Shown here in pieces: positions 39,495-48,500 of a stretch of DNA of 64,000 nt (position 1 is the first letter of the stretch; each line of letters begins with the position of its first letter). Made by a program: the position numbers and the translations under genes. Under the pieces are notes generated by a model. It was not told where the DNA came from. It saw only the letters and a program-made list of their open reading frames with translations, and searched no databases. Origin of the DNA: Nitrospina sp. (GTDB lineage: Bacteria; Nitrospinota; Nitrospinia; Nitrospinales; JACRGP01); NCBI GenBank assembly GCA_024648695.1, contig JACAVV010000024.1, positions 1-64,000 on the forward strand. The letters run 5' to 3'.

Positions 39495-39575
39495 CGCCGG
39501 CTTTCCTGAATGCGATCCTGACATTTCAAATGCAGGGTTCATTGATCCCTCTTTAAGGAAAGCCGGTGTTTTTTT
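39495..39575 (+). terminator. Long-stem intrinsic terminator after the TusA-like gene
   Basis: CGCCGGCTTTCCT (39495-39507) pairs with AGGAAAGCCGGTG (39556-39568) over 13 bp with one G-T pair, followed by seven T. The 48-nt loop contains a smaller inverted repeat (AGGG / CCCT). It separates the gene from convergent coaX. Confidence 0.88.
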
Positions 39576-39600
39576 ACCTGCTGGCCCGATGATTTTCAGG

Positions 39601-40380
39601 CTAAGTCTTTCGGTCCAAACGGTTTTTTTCGTATAACAAGCGTAACCCATCCAGCGTGATTAAAGGATCAAACAGGTCCACCACTTCCGATTTATTGGCG
39701 ATCAGTTCTCCAATACCCCCGGTTGCAATCACTTTAGTCTTTTGACCCAATTCGGATTTCATTTTGTTAACCATAGAGTCGATCAATCCGACAAAACCAA
39801 AAACGGCCCCGGATTGAATACTTTCGACGGTGGACTTCCCTATAACGCTTTCCGGAACCACCAAATCCACACGTGGAAGTTTGGCTGTATTTTTGAATAA
39901 GGCTTCCAGTGAAATTTGGATTCCAGGGAAAATGGCACCCCCTAGATATTCCCCTTTTTTGGAAATCGCATCGAAGGTCGTGGCGGTGCCAAAGTCCACA
40001 ATGATTAAGGGCCCTCCATATTTATGGAACCCCGCAACCGCATTTACTATTCGGTCGGCCCCAACTTCCGCTGGGTTTCGATATAAAATGGGCAAACCCG
40101 TTTTTATTCCGGGTCCGACAACCAGAGGCTGACAGGAAAAGTATTTTCGACTCATTTCCTCCAATATCGGAATTAAAGGGGGAACCACACAAGCCACCAC
40201 AATATCGTCAATGGTATCCGTATCCGCATTATTCATAATAATGAATTCTTTAATGAGAACCCAATATTCATCTGCGGTCCGATTCCATTCCGTCCGAATT
40301 CTCCAATGTGTGAGCAGACGATCCTCCTTGAACAAGCCAATCACATTATTGGAATTTCCCACATCCATCGCTAATAACAT
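39601..40380 (-). CDS. coaX: Type III pantothenate kinase
   Basis: Phosphorylates pantothenate to start coenzyme A synthesis, K+-dependent and not inhibited by CoA. 259 residues with the ASKHA-fold phosphate motif MDVGNSNNVIGLF, the pantothenate region NPAEVGADRIVNAVAG, the DFGTATTFDAI motif and ATGGIGELI. No birA precedes it, unlike in many genomes. Confidence 0.96.
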   Translation of the reverse strand: MLLAMDVGNSNNVIGLFKEDRLLTHWRIRTEWNRTADEYWVLIKEFIIMNNADTDTIDDIVVACVVPPLIPILEEMSRKYFSCQPLVVGPGIKTGLPILYRNPAEVGADRIVNAVAGFHKYGGPLIIVDFGTATTFDAISKKGEYLGGAIFPGIQISLEALFKNTAKLPRVDLVVPESVIGKSTVESIQSGAVFGFVGLIDSMVNKMKSELGQKTKVIATGGIGELIANKSEVVDLFDPLITLDGLRLLYEKNRLDRKT

Positions 40381-40588
40381 GTCTATCCTTTACACAGCCA
40401 ATTCAGTCTTAAATTTATTGAATTGGAAACGATTTGTTTCAGTAAAATTGCTTTCATCCAAAAATAGAATGTTTTACTATAACAGTGTTAAGCTGTTAAC
40501 ACCATATATGCGGGGTTCAAACTCTTCAGACCTTTCTTCGCCTATTTCCTGTAGGCGTTACCATCTTTAACCTTTATATGGAAAAACC

Positions 40589-40999
40589 ATGAATTTAAAA
40601 ATTCCCTGGATTTGTTTTTTTATATTTTGTCTATCAAATGGAATTGGCCACGCAGAGACGGAATGTGTCGAAGGCAATTGCACCACCGGAAAAGGAAAAT
40701 TAATTATTAAGGATGGAAAAGGTAGCATGGAAGGCGAATTTTGGGAGGGCATGTTCATTTCCGGAAAAGTGATCAAACCCAATGGGGAAATTTACGAGGG
40801 CTTTTTTAAAGACAACGAGTTGGTGCAGGGGACTCGAACCTACCCGAATGGCCTTATCCAAAGTGGAAAATTCCAGTCCTCCATTCTGGTGGATGGAGTG
40901 ATCACCTACCCTAACGGAACCTCCCGAAAAATTAAAATGAAGGCTATAGGAAAAAGAGTGCCCGTTCCGCAGGAATGGCTGGCCCCTCCCCCCAAGTAA
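40589..40999 (+). CDS. Secreted MORN-repeat protein
   Basis: 136 residues with a signal peptide (1-20, ending GHAETE) and three or four MORN-like repeats (YEGFFKDNELVQGTRTYPNG; GMFISGKVIKPNG). MORN strands form an extended beta-sheet that contacts lipids or proteins. A short Cys pair (CVEGNC) follows the signal. It is divergent from coaX. Periplasmic role unknown. Confidence 0.82.
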   Translation: MNLKIPWICFFIFCLSNGIGHAETECVEGNCTTGKGKLIIKDGKGSMEGEFWEGMFISGKVIKPNGEIYEGFFKDNELVQGTRTYPNGLIQSGKFQSSILVDGVITYPNGTSRKIKMKAIGKRVPVPQEWLAPPPK

Positions 41000-41055
41000 T
41001 AGTTTCGATCAGATAAGTTCCTCTCCCCGCTAAAATTGAAATTCCCTTTATATAA

Positions 41056-42432
41056 TCAAGGTGCGTGGTTGAGTTCTGCTTTTAATATTCTGGTGATCTC
41101 TTTAAAAAGAATCCGGTTTCCTTCAAAATTCAGGTGACAACAAACATCGATATAAACCGTGCTCTCAGTATTGCTGTAAACCTGGGTCAGATCAAAAAAA
41201 GCCACCCCCTCCTTTTTCAAGTCCTTTCCTTTTTGCCTGAGAACCTCATAACCTGAGCGGGCATTCTGAGCCCAGTCGGTTTCAAGTTGATAAGCTGATT
41301 TGGTTTCTTCCGAGCTTAACGGTTTACTTTTTTTCACATATTGATTGGGCTGTAAAAAATGAACATATTGAGCCCCATAAACAGAGGCCACATCAGACAT
41401 TAATCGAGAGGATTCATACCAGTTGCGAGCGATCAATTCATTGCATCCTTCAGACGAATACAACTGGGGATCCGTATATTCTGGCATCAATTCAACCTCT
41501 CCGGCGGTTTCTGCCAATTCTTTCTTGAGGTCTTTTTCAAATTGCGTGATTCGCTTTCGTAAATAGAGAATTCTGGCTCCGGAAAAGATCTGAACTATTT
41601 GACTTTTATTTAAAACCGATTGTTTCCACCAGAATTGAAATTCTGCAAGCCTCTTTTTTTCATTTTGAAAAAGGTAAAATGCTTCCATCGATTTAAAAGA
41701 CAGCCTTCCCCGGAACAGTTTTAATAGTGGAAGAGAATGGTATCTTGAAGGAAATATCGGGTGACTCCCTTTACGGCAGTCTTGCCCTCCCAGAGCCACT
41801 TCATTAAAGCCATCCAGGTTGAGAACAAGATCCATTCGCACTCCTAATTGAAACGCTTCTATTAGTGCAAAGAGTTGTTGAGGTTGCTTAAATCCAGGAA
41901 TAGCAAAATTGTAGAACAGCAGGAATTGTGAAGGGATAGATAATGCTTTTGATAGTTGAAACCGGAACTTTTCATCTGCCATGATGGAAAGGACATCCGC
42001 CACGGACCCACCAAAAACTCCCACTCGAAAATAATCTTCACCAATAAAACGGTAATCGACCAATCGAGAGTGGTAGCCCAGATTGTTAATTAAATATTTT
42101 CTCCACCAATTCTCGGAGTCCGGAAATAAAGCCTGAAGATAATCATTTTGCCCATTGGACCGAAATCCCTTGCGCTGTTTCCAACCCGAATAGGGATGGA
42201 TTTGCAGATAGGGCTGGTCAGTTTTTTCTTGAGGTGATTGCTCAAGATTTTTCTTTGCGCCTTTCTGCCCATTTAAACTTTTTGCACTGGATTGCAACAC
42301 CGAGTGGGCCGTCTTCCTTTGCTTTTCCAAAACATCGAAGCTGGCAATAAACAATTCACAAAAAACCAGACACAAAATTAAAGAACCCATTGCCAAAACA
42401 AATTTTTGAAGGCTTTTTGCAATAAATCCCAT
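41056..42432 (-). CDS. Membrane-anchored SGNH-hydrolase-like protein
   Basis: 458 residues with an N-terminal membrane anchor (about 9-30). The periplasmic domain shows SGNH features: block I GVFGGSVADV, a conserved NLDGFNEV and the final block DVCCHLNFEGNRIL, where Asp and His are spaced like the catalytic D-x-x-H (here D-x-x-C-H). Such proteins modify surface glycans or lipids. The nucleophile Ser of GGS is present. No glycan cluster adjoins it. The assignment rests on fold motifs, so substrate is open. Confidence 0.72.
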   Translation of the reverse strand: MGFIAKSLQKFVLAMGSLILCLVFCELFIASFDVLEKQRKTAHSVLQSSAKSLNGQKGAKKNLEQSPQEKTDQPYLQIHPYSGWKQRKGFRSNGQNDYLQALFPDSENWWRKYLINNLGYHSRLVDYRFIGEDYFRVGVFGGSVADVLSIMADEKFRFQLSKALSIPSQFLLFYNFAIPGFKQPQQLFALIEAFQLGVRMDLVLNLDGFNEVALGGQDCRKGSHPIFPSRYHSLPLLKLFRGRLSFKSMEAFYLFQNEKKRLAEFQFWWKQSVLNKSQIVQIFSGARILYLRKRITQFEKDLKKELAETAGEVELMPEYTDPQLYSSEGCNELIARNWYESSRLMSDVASVYGAQYVHFLQPNQYVKKSKPLSSEETKSAYQLETDWAQNARSGYEVLRQKGKDLKKEGVAFFDLTQVYSNTESTVYIDVCCHLNFEGNRILFKEITRILKAELNHAP

Positions 42433-42756
42433 TAATGGTTTTCCTTTTTCCCGATTGTCCTCAATTTAAAAGCCACAATTTTATCGAACAAGTTAATTTT
42501 TACTTTTCCAATTTCAAGTCAATAAACCGATCTGCGCATCCACATTCAAAGGAAATTTGAAAAACTTCTTATATTAAAAATATAATCAATCTGCCTTCAA
42601 ATTCGTTTTAAATACTTGAAAATTTGCCATTTTGAGCTACAATAATTCTAATAACCACTAAAAATTCAGTCAGTTTTAAGAGTTCTTCGGAGTCCTGAAC
42701 TCTCACTTTTTCGATTGCTTTGGATCAAATTTATTTTTTGAGGCAAGGAAGCTACT
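42433..42756 (+). other. Intergenic region with terminator-like leader hairpin
   Basis: AT-rich divergent region. Near its right end AGAGTTC (42679-42685) and GAACTCT (42697-42703) form a 7-bp stem with an 11-nt loop, followed by CAC and five T. It lies 46 bp before the GTG of the next gene on the plus strand and so could attenuate it; no reading frame upstream needs a terminator on that strand. Otherwise nothing is recognised. Confidence 0.4.
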
Positions 42757-43104
42757 GTGACAACATTACGACTCGAAAAATTAAAAGAAGGCATGTTGCT
42801 TGAACAGGACGTTAAAGACTTTCAAGGAAGAACCCTTCTGACCAAGGGTACACAACTGACTTCCAGGAGTATAAAAAATTTGAAAGCCTGGGGTGTAACC
42901 GAAGCGCACATTTCGGAAGATGCTTCCAATTCGGGCAATGGCAACCCGACTCTTGAAATTGATCCTGAAGTCCTTTCTTCGGCCAAAAAGGAAATGAAAG
43001 AACTTTTTAAACACTCGAACCCTGATAATTCCGCTATCAAGGAATTGCAACGATTGTATATTTTTAAAAAGATAAAACAAAATTCAAAAGCTTCTCCTCA
43101 ATAA
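42757..43104 (+). CDS. Stand-alone HD-GYP-accessory-type (DUF3391-like) domain protein
   Basis: 115 residues starting at GTG behind AAGGAAG. The first 55 residues (LEKLKEGMLLEQDVKDFQGRTLLTKG, ending LKAWGVTEAHISE) match the small domain that precedes HD-GYP c-di-GMP phosphodiesterases. Here the catalytic part is absent and a charged helical tail follows. It may be a regulator or a remnant. It is followed by a weak terminator and then a histidine kinase gene on the same strand, so a signalling role is plausible. Confidence 0.72.
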   Translation: MTTLRLEKLKEGMLLEQDVKDFQGRTLLTKGTQLTSRSIKNLKAWGVTEAHISEDASNSGNGNPTLEIDPEVLSSAKKEMKELFKHSNPDNSAIKELQRLYIFKKIKQNSKASPQ

Positions 43105-43124
43105 CTTTATGAGGAATGTTTTTT
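43095..43124 (+). terminator. Weak intrinsic terminator before the histidine kinase gene
   Basis: TCCTCA (43095-43100) and TGAGGA (43110-43115) form a 6-bp stem with a 9-nt loop overlapping the stop codon, followed after 3 nt by six T. Confidence 0.5.
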
Positions 43125-43256
43125 CTCATTATTCAAGGCCTTTGAGATATTCATAAACTTGAATTTGGTAAAAGAATAGCAATGTTTTAATTAAAATAAT
43201 ATCTCAAATTGATTATTTCCATTGTGTTCACTTTATAGTAGCCGCAAGGTATCTCC

Positions 43257-44609
43257 ATGGATAAACTTGAACCGGAAGACCCTAACAACATTGGACGGTT
43301 AAAAGCAAGAATCGCTTTTTTGGAAAGCACCAACCGCTGGTATTTCCATGCCATGGATCTGGTCACATCTCTGGGCACCTTACACCAGACCATGAAACAC
43401 GATGGTAATCATTTCAAGCTGTTTGAAACTACCCAAAAATACCTCACTGAACTGATTCCTTTAAAAACTTTTGGCTTCTTTTTGGTCAATAGTGAAAATT
43501 CCCAGTTTGAACTCGATTATTGCCACCCGCATTCAGAGAAGCTACAGCTAAAATACCTGGTTGAGGATGAAGTTGAAAAGGGAACCTTCGCATGGGCCCT
43601 GAAACAGAGCAAACCTCTGGTGCTTGAAAAGGAAACCTCCTCTTCTAAAATAAAAATGATTTTTCATTCAATAATTACCAACACTAGGATCCTTGGAATG
43701 TTTGTCGGAATCACAGACTCCAATCAAAACCAGATTTTCCAGGAGCGATTGAATATGGTATCAATCGTGCTCAACCATTTGGCCTATGCTCTTGAAAACG
43801 GTATTTACTACAAAATGGTAAAAGAGCAAAAAATGGACCTCAAGATGAAGGTTATCAATCGAACAATAGAACTTGAAAAGCAAAAAGCTGAATTGCAAAA
43901 AAACAATCAAAATTTGCAAGATTTCGTTTTCTTTGCTTCCCACGACCTTCAGGAACCCCTTCGAAAGGTTTCTATCTTTGGAGACCTTCTAAAAAAACAC
44001 CTCAATACGAATGACGAGAAAATCAAGGGGTATATGGAGCGAATTGAAAAATCAACGGTTCGGATGAAAAACCTGATCGATGGTTTACTTCAAATGTCCC
44101 GAATAACGACACGGGGAAACCCATTCAAATCTACAGAAATATCCAAGGTGGTATCTCAGGTATTGGATGAACTGGAAATGGAAATCAAAAAATCCAATGC
44201 CCAAATCCAGGTAGGGACGCTTCCCACTGTAGAAGGGGATCAATTACAACTGGGTCTTCTCTTCCATAACCTGATTGGAAATTCCCTGAAATTTAAAAAT
44301 AAGGACAGTCAGCCTAAAATCAAAATCTGGGGAGAACCCTGCGACAAAGGCCTTTGGAAAATTTATGTCCAGGACAATGGCATTGGTTTCGATGAAAAAT
44401 ATTGCCAAAGAATTTTTAAACCTTTTGAGCGGCTGGTTGGGCGTAGCGAATATAATGGAAATGGTATGGGACTTTCAATTTGTAAAAAAATCGTTGATCG
44501 CCATGACGGTGAAATCAGCGTAAACAGTAAACTTAATAATGGAACGGTTTTTTCGATCACTCTCCCGGAATTGCAATCACCTTTAGATTCTTCTCTGCTT
44601 TCCTTGTGA
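43257..44609 (+). CDS. Soluble hybrid-free histidine kinase with GAF-like sensor
   Basis: 450 residues without membrane helices. A GAF-like region spans about 50-180, a coiled-coil linker about 190-222, then HisKA with the phospho-acceptor His229 in FASHDLQEPLRKV, and HATPase_c with N box LIGNSLKFKN, G1 DNGIGFDE, F box FKPFERL and G2 GNGMGLSICKKIV. The H-box wording is that of the phytochrome-type/LytS-distant HDLQEPLR kinases. No response regulator adjoins it; the sigma-54 activator at 55601 has no kinase nearby but also lacks a phospho-site. Orphan kinase; the signal is unknown. Confidence 0.93.
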   Translation: MDKLEPEDPNNIGRLKARIAFLESTNRWYFHAMDLVTSLGTLHQTMKHDGNHFKLFETTQKYLTELIPLKTFGFFLVNSENSQFELDYCHPHSEKLQLKYLVEDEVEKGTFAWALKQSKPLVLEKETSSSKIKMIFHSIITNTRILGMFVGITDSNQNQIFQERLNMVSIVLNHLAYALENGIYYKMVKEQKMDLKMKVINRTIELEKQKAELQKNNQNLQDFVFFASHDLQEPLRKVSIFGDLLKKHLNTNDEKIKGYMERIEKSTVRMKNLIDGLLQMSRITTRGNPFKSTEISKVVSQVLDELEMEIKKSNAQIQVGTLPTVEGDQLQLGLLFHNLIGNSLKFKNKDSQPKIKIWGEPCDKGLWKIYVQDNGIGFDEKYCQRIFKPFERLVGRSEYNGNGMGLSICKKIVDRHDGEISVNSKLNNGTVFSITLPELQSPLDSSLLSL

Positions 44610-44863
44610 ACCCAGCCTCTGAAATCCCATTTCGATCAAAGCCCATAATCCCGTCAAGACCACTAGCCATTTAATATTAAGTGTTTAGAAAACTACTCTT
44701 TTAATTGCCTCAGCAAAATCAGTCAATCTTTTTTAAAAGAAATTGACTTTTTCATTGGGTTAAAATAGTCTAAAATTCTTTTTAATCAAATTTTGGGGCA
44801 ATTGGAGTTTTCTTGTAAACTTTGCCTTAAGAAGTTCTACGATTTCTATCAATCTTCAAATCT

Positions 44864-45439
44864 GTGGGCACTCCAATGGGAATAGAAATAAATAGGGAAT
44901 TGGAAATCCAGGTATTCGATCAATTGATGGCAGATTTCATCAACGATACTAAGGGTGAAGGCGGGTATTCTGAAATCGAGTCCCCTTTTGAGAAGATTTT
45001 TTTCGTCTGGCTGGCAATGCACGAAATGCGACAGAAAATGAATAAAAATGGAACTTACACCTTTTTTAAAATCATTCCCCAGTGCCACCTGAACGATAAT
45101 GGTGAAATTTACGAGCCTAATACATGGGACATAAACAATACCAAATTCGTGGTAGATTTTTTTATCGAAACCATAGGATTTTATTATGACCCTTCGAAAC
45201 ATTTAAAAATTGCTGTGGAAATCGAGGGGAATGGGTCTATTGCGAATCCATCGGACACCACTGAAGAAAATCCTGAACTGGATGCCTTCCTTAAAAAACA
45301 CGACATATTAATCGCCCGATTTTCTGAGGCCGAAATCTTAAATGATCCTCAAAATGTAATTCTCGAACTGGAAGAATTGTATTGGGGGCTGGAAAACGTG
45401 TACCTCAAATCGAAGAAAAAAATTAACCTGGATACCTGA
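44864..45439 (+). CDS. Possible PD-(D/E)XK-fold protein, unknown
   Basis: 191 residues. The central segment KFVVDFFIETIGF followed by KIAVEIEGNGSIANP, and then DAFLKKHDILIARFSEAEILNDPQNVILEL, parallels the DUF559/Vsr-like endonuclease layout (D...ExE/EVDG...LRF...V). The metal ligands would be the Asp of VDFF and the Glu of VEIEG. The N-terminal 90 residues are unrecognised. Start GTG 44864 has no good ribosome-binding site; ATG 44876 is an alternative. The nuclease idea is inference from a motif pattern. Confidence 0.55.
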   Translation: MGTPMGIEINRELEIQVFDQLMADFINDTKGEGGYSEIESPFEKIFFVWLAMHEMRQKMNKNGTYTFFKIIPQCHLNDNGEIYEPNTWDINNTKFVVDFFIETIGFYYDPSKHLKIAVEIEGNGSIANPSDTTEENPELDAFLKKHDILIARFSEAEILNDPQNVILELEELYWGLENVYLKSKKKINLDT

Positions 45440-45531
45440 TTACCTAGGGTAAAAAAATAGCCTTCACATTTTGTTTGCACCCTGATTGGTAAGAATAAAT
45501 CAATGGTTTGGGTCGAATAATTTTACCTCTT

Positions 45532-48500
45532 TCACCCAGAATTGGAATCGGTAGAACCGGAAGTTGAAGAGTTGTCTGTTGCACCGGATTCAGATTCCTC
45601 CTTTGCCTTTTTAGCCCCTTCCATGACAATGTTTGCCCCCACACAATCACTTCGTGTCATGCTTATCAGGGTCCTTAAAGAAACTTCATATTTTTTGTTG
45701 GCGTAAGCAATCTCGTCGTCTTTCTTCCTTTTTTTCTTGAACAGTTTCATCAGGTCGTCGCGTTCCTGATCAATTTTTTTTGCGTAATAGTCCAGAGGAC
45801 CACATATGATGGCTTCTTTTAAAGTACCTGAACCTTCGATGGTTTCCAGTCTTCCATTTTTGCGATCATGATCCTTAAAGTAACTCCGGGATTCTTCGTA
45901 AATTCTGTTAATCTTTTCTTCTTGCTTCTTGATTTGCTCATCAATTTCATCCAGTTCGTCGAACAATTCACCCAAAAGCGCCTGGTCTTCTTTAATTTTA
46001 TCTTCCATTAATCCAATTCGCGTTTCCCGTGCCCAGTTTTCCTTCAATTCGTTGAAACGATTCCTGTAATAACGTTCCTCTTCTTCCAGAGAACGCTCCA
46101 CTTGCTCCATTTTCTGGATTTCAGGTTCGTACAGATCTGCGTACCATTTCAACTGTTTTTTCCAGGCGTTTTTCAAATCATCCACCGCATCCAGGTTTGT
46201 TTGAATGACCTGCTTTTCTTCATCCCAGGTTTCCTTATAAGTTGATGCGCCGTGTGGATGGTTGCGTTTCTGAACTTCTTCAGCCTGACGGTTCAAATCT
46301 TTCAGACGTTCTTCTGAATCTTCTTCTTTTTTTTCAGCAAATTCAAAGTCGTATTCCAAATCGAGGTATTTTTTTCGGGCTTCATTTTTGGCCGGGTCTT
46401 TTTCGGTCATGGTTGGATCATACGTCTGGCTTTTATAATCCTCTTCCTCCTGCTTTTTCTGATCATAGGTTTGTTTTGCCTGCTCCACCTTATCGCGTAA
46501 TTCCTGCAACTGCTCTTCAGAATACACTCCTACATTGAAAATATTGAGGGAAGACGCTGGCTTTTCCGCATATTCTAATTCGTCTTTTGCAGAATTCCAG
46601 TCCTCTTTCGCCTGTTCGGTGGCATCCAGTTTTTCTCGGTACTCCTGCATCACTTCCATCACTTCATTTTCCAATTCTTCCCAATCCTGTTTTGCCTGAT
46701 CCCTCTCCTCTTCAATGCGATCGGATTCTTCCCTGGCTTCTTCATAATCACTTTCTGCCTGATCCCGGTCTTCGAGTATTAGAAGGTCGTCCTTCATGCG
46801 TTGTCTCTCATCTTCTACATTAACTATTTGCTGAAGGGTTTCCTTTTGATGTTTCTCAACTTTATCCTTAAGCTCCGACAGATCTTTTTTGTGAAGCGTG
46901 ATTTGTTCATTCAATACCCTGATTTTTTCCTGCTGATGTTTAGGTGCATAGGTGGTTCCAGGAAACTTTCCAACCATCCAGGGGTTTTGTCGGCCATATC
47001 GGCCGTCAAACAAATCATATTCTTTTTCATAAGAACAGACACCCGTAACGTGAACCGTGCCTTTAAGGGTCATTCCCTTGAACCATAAATTGTAATCGAT
47101 GTATTTTCCAAAGTTGCCGCCCGCTCCGTAGCCCGAGCTGTCCTTGAATTCTATCTCGCTTCCAAATCCCGACTCCACCACACCTTGCACTTCGAACCAG
47201 TCCGGCTTCCCCGCCACCATCTTCGCCCCCGCTTCGGCAGGGATTTCTGTTGGAAACTGCAGGGAGCGTCTTTCTTTCGCGGAACGCTCTTCTTCTATGG
47301 GGTTCGCCACTTCAAAGGAAAAGGACACTGCAATGTTCCCGGCGATATTGACGAATATCATGGCTTCCGCCTGCACCGAACAGAATTCGGCGCTGAAACC
47401 AAAACTCAATTCGATTTTAGTTTCAATGAGAGTGAGTTCTCCTGAATATGTTGTTCCCATAAAACAGCGATGGTCCTGCTCCTTCCATCCCCAGGATTTG
47501 GATATCTTCCCTCCCAGCAAACTGAGTGTGCAGGAATACTTGAAACCAATCTGAGGCACCAGATTCTGAAACTCGTTCCACATTTCCGCGGTGTTACGAA
47601 TAGCGTTGATTATGGTCATCACCGTATCCAGCAGAGCGGCGGTGTTTTCATCGTTTTCTCCATTTCGCTTTAAACTTATGGAAACGGGTAATTCAATATT
47701 CTGTTTTTCGCTGGACTCCTCTGGCTCTTCCCCCGCCTCTCCTTCCTCCGTTTTTACAATTTCGTAAAATCCGAAAACCCCGGGGTCAAACTCCTTGGAG
47801 GTGGATGTACTACTGCCATTATCCGAAGACTCCGTTTCGGTTTTTTCATGAACTCCAGGCGACAAGCACTTCAACTCGACCGTTTTTTCGGAATTGATTT
47901 TGGTGGAATCGGTGAAATCTTTTTCGATGGAATGGGACGATTCATAATTCATGGTACCCCAAAGCAGAGAGCCTTTATCGGTTACCGTGCGAGAGGAAAC
48001 CTCATCACCCGGCTTGCGGCTGTCTTCTTCAGTGTGCAGAGGATTTAGTTCGCGAGCCCAAATCTGGTCCTCGACCTCCCTTGAAAATTCGGCGAAAGGT
48101 TGAGCTTCGAATTCAAACTCAAACTGGTCGGAGGAATACACTTCCAGAGTGCAACTGAGTTGGGAGTATTTTTCGTCACCACAAGATTCTGCAGTGATTT
48201 CATAAGATGCCGTGCTTTCAAGAAAACTGTCGATGGCATCGATCACGATCTCCAGAGTCGCGGGCATGCACGTGCGTTTCTCGGTAAGAGGGAATATGGG
48301 AAACTCCAGGTCTTTCTTGCCCGGATGTTCCACCTTGAATGATTCCACCGGAGAATCGTAATAGGAGTAACGGCGAACTTTTAAATGCGGATGTACAGTA
48401 TCATCGCATGGCGTTTGAGATGTCACTTCCAGCTTCACCTTGCTAACCTGGGTATCCTTGCCGTATTTGAATTCCATAAAGGGACGCGAAGGAGCGGTTA

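Noticed and set aside
43257-44609. Histidine kinase as the partner of the sigma-54 activator
   Set aside because: They are over 11 kb apart, and the activator lacks the Asp that a kinase would phosphorylate.
45441-45456. Small palindrome TTACC-TAG-GGTAA with neighbouring A-run
   Set aside because: Stem is 5 bp and the T-run lies on the wrong side for a minus-strand terminator; not supported.
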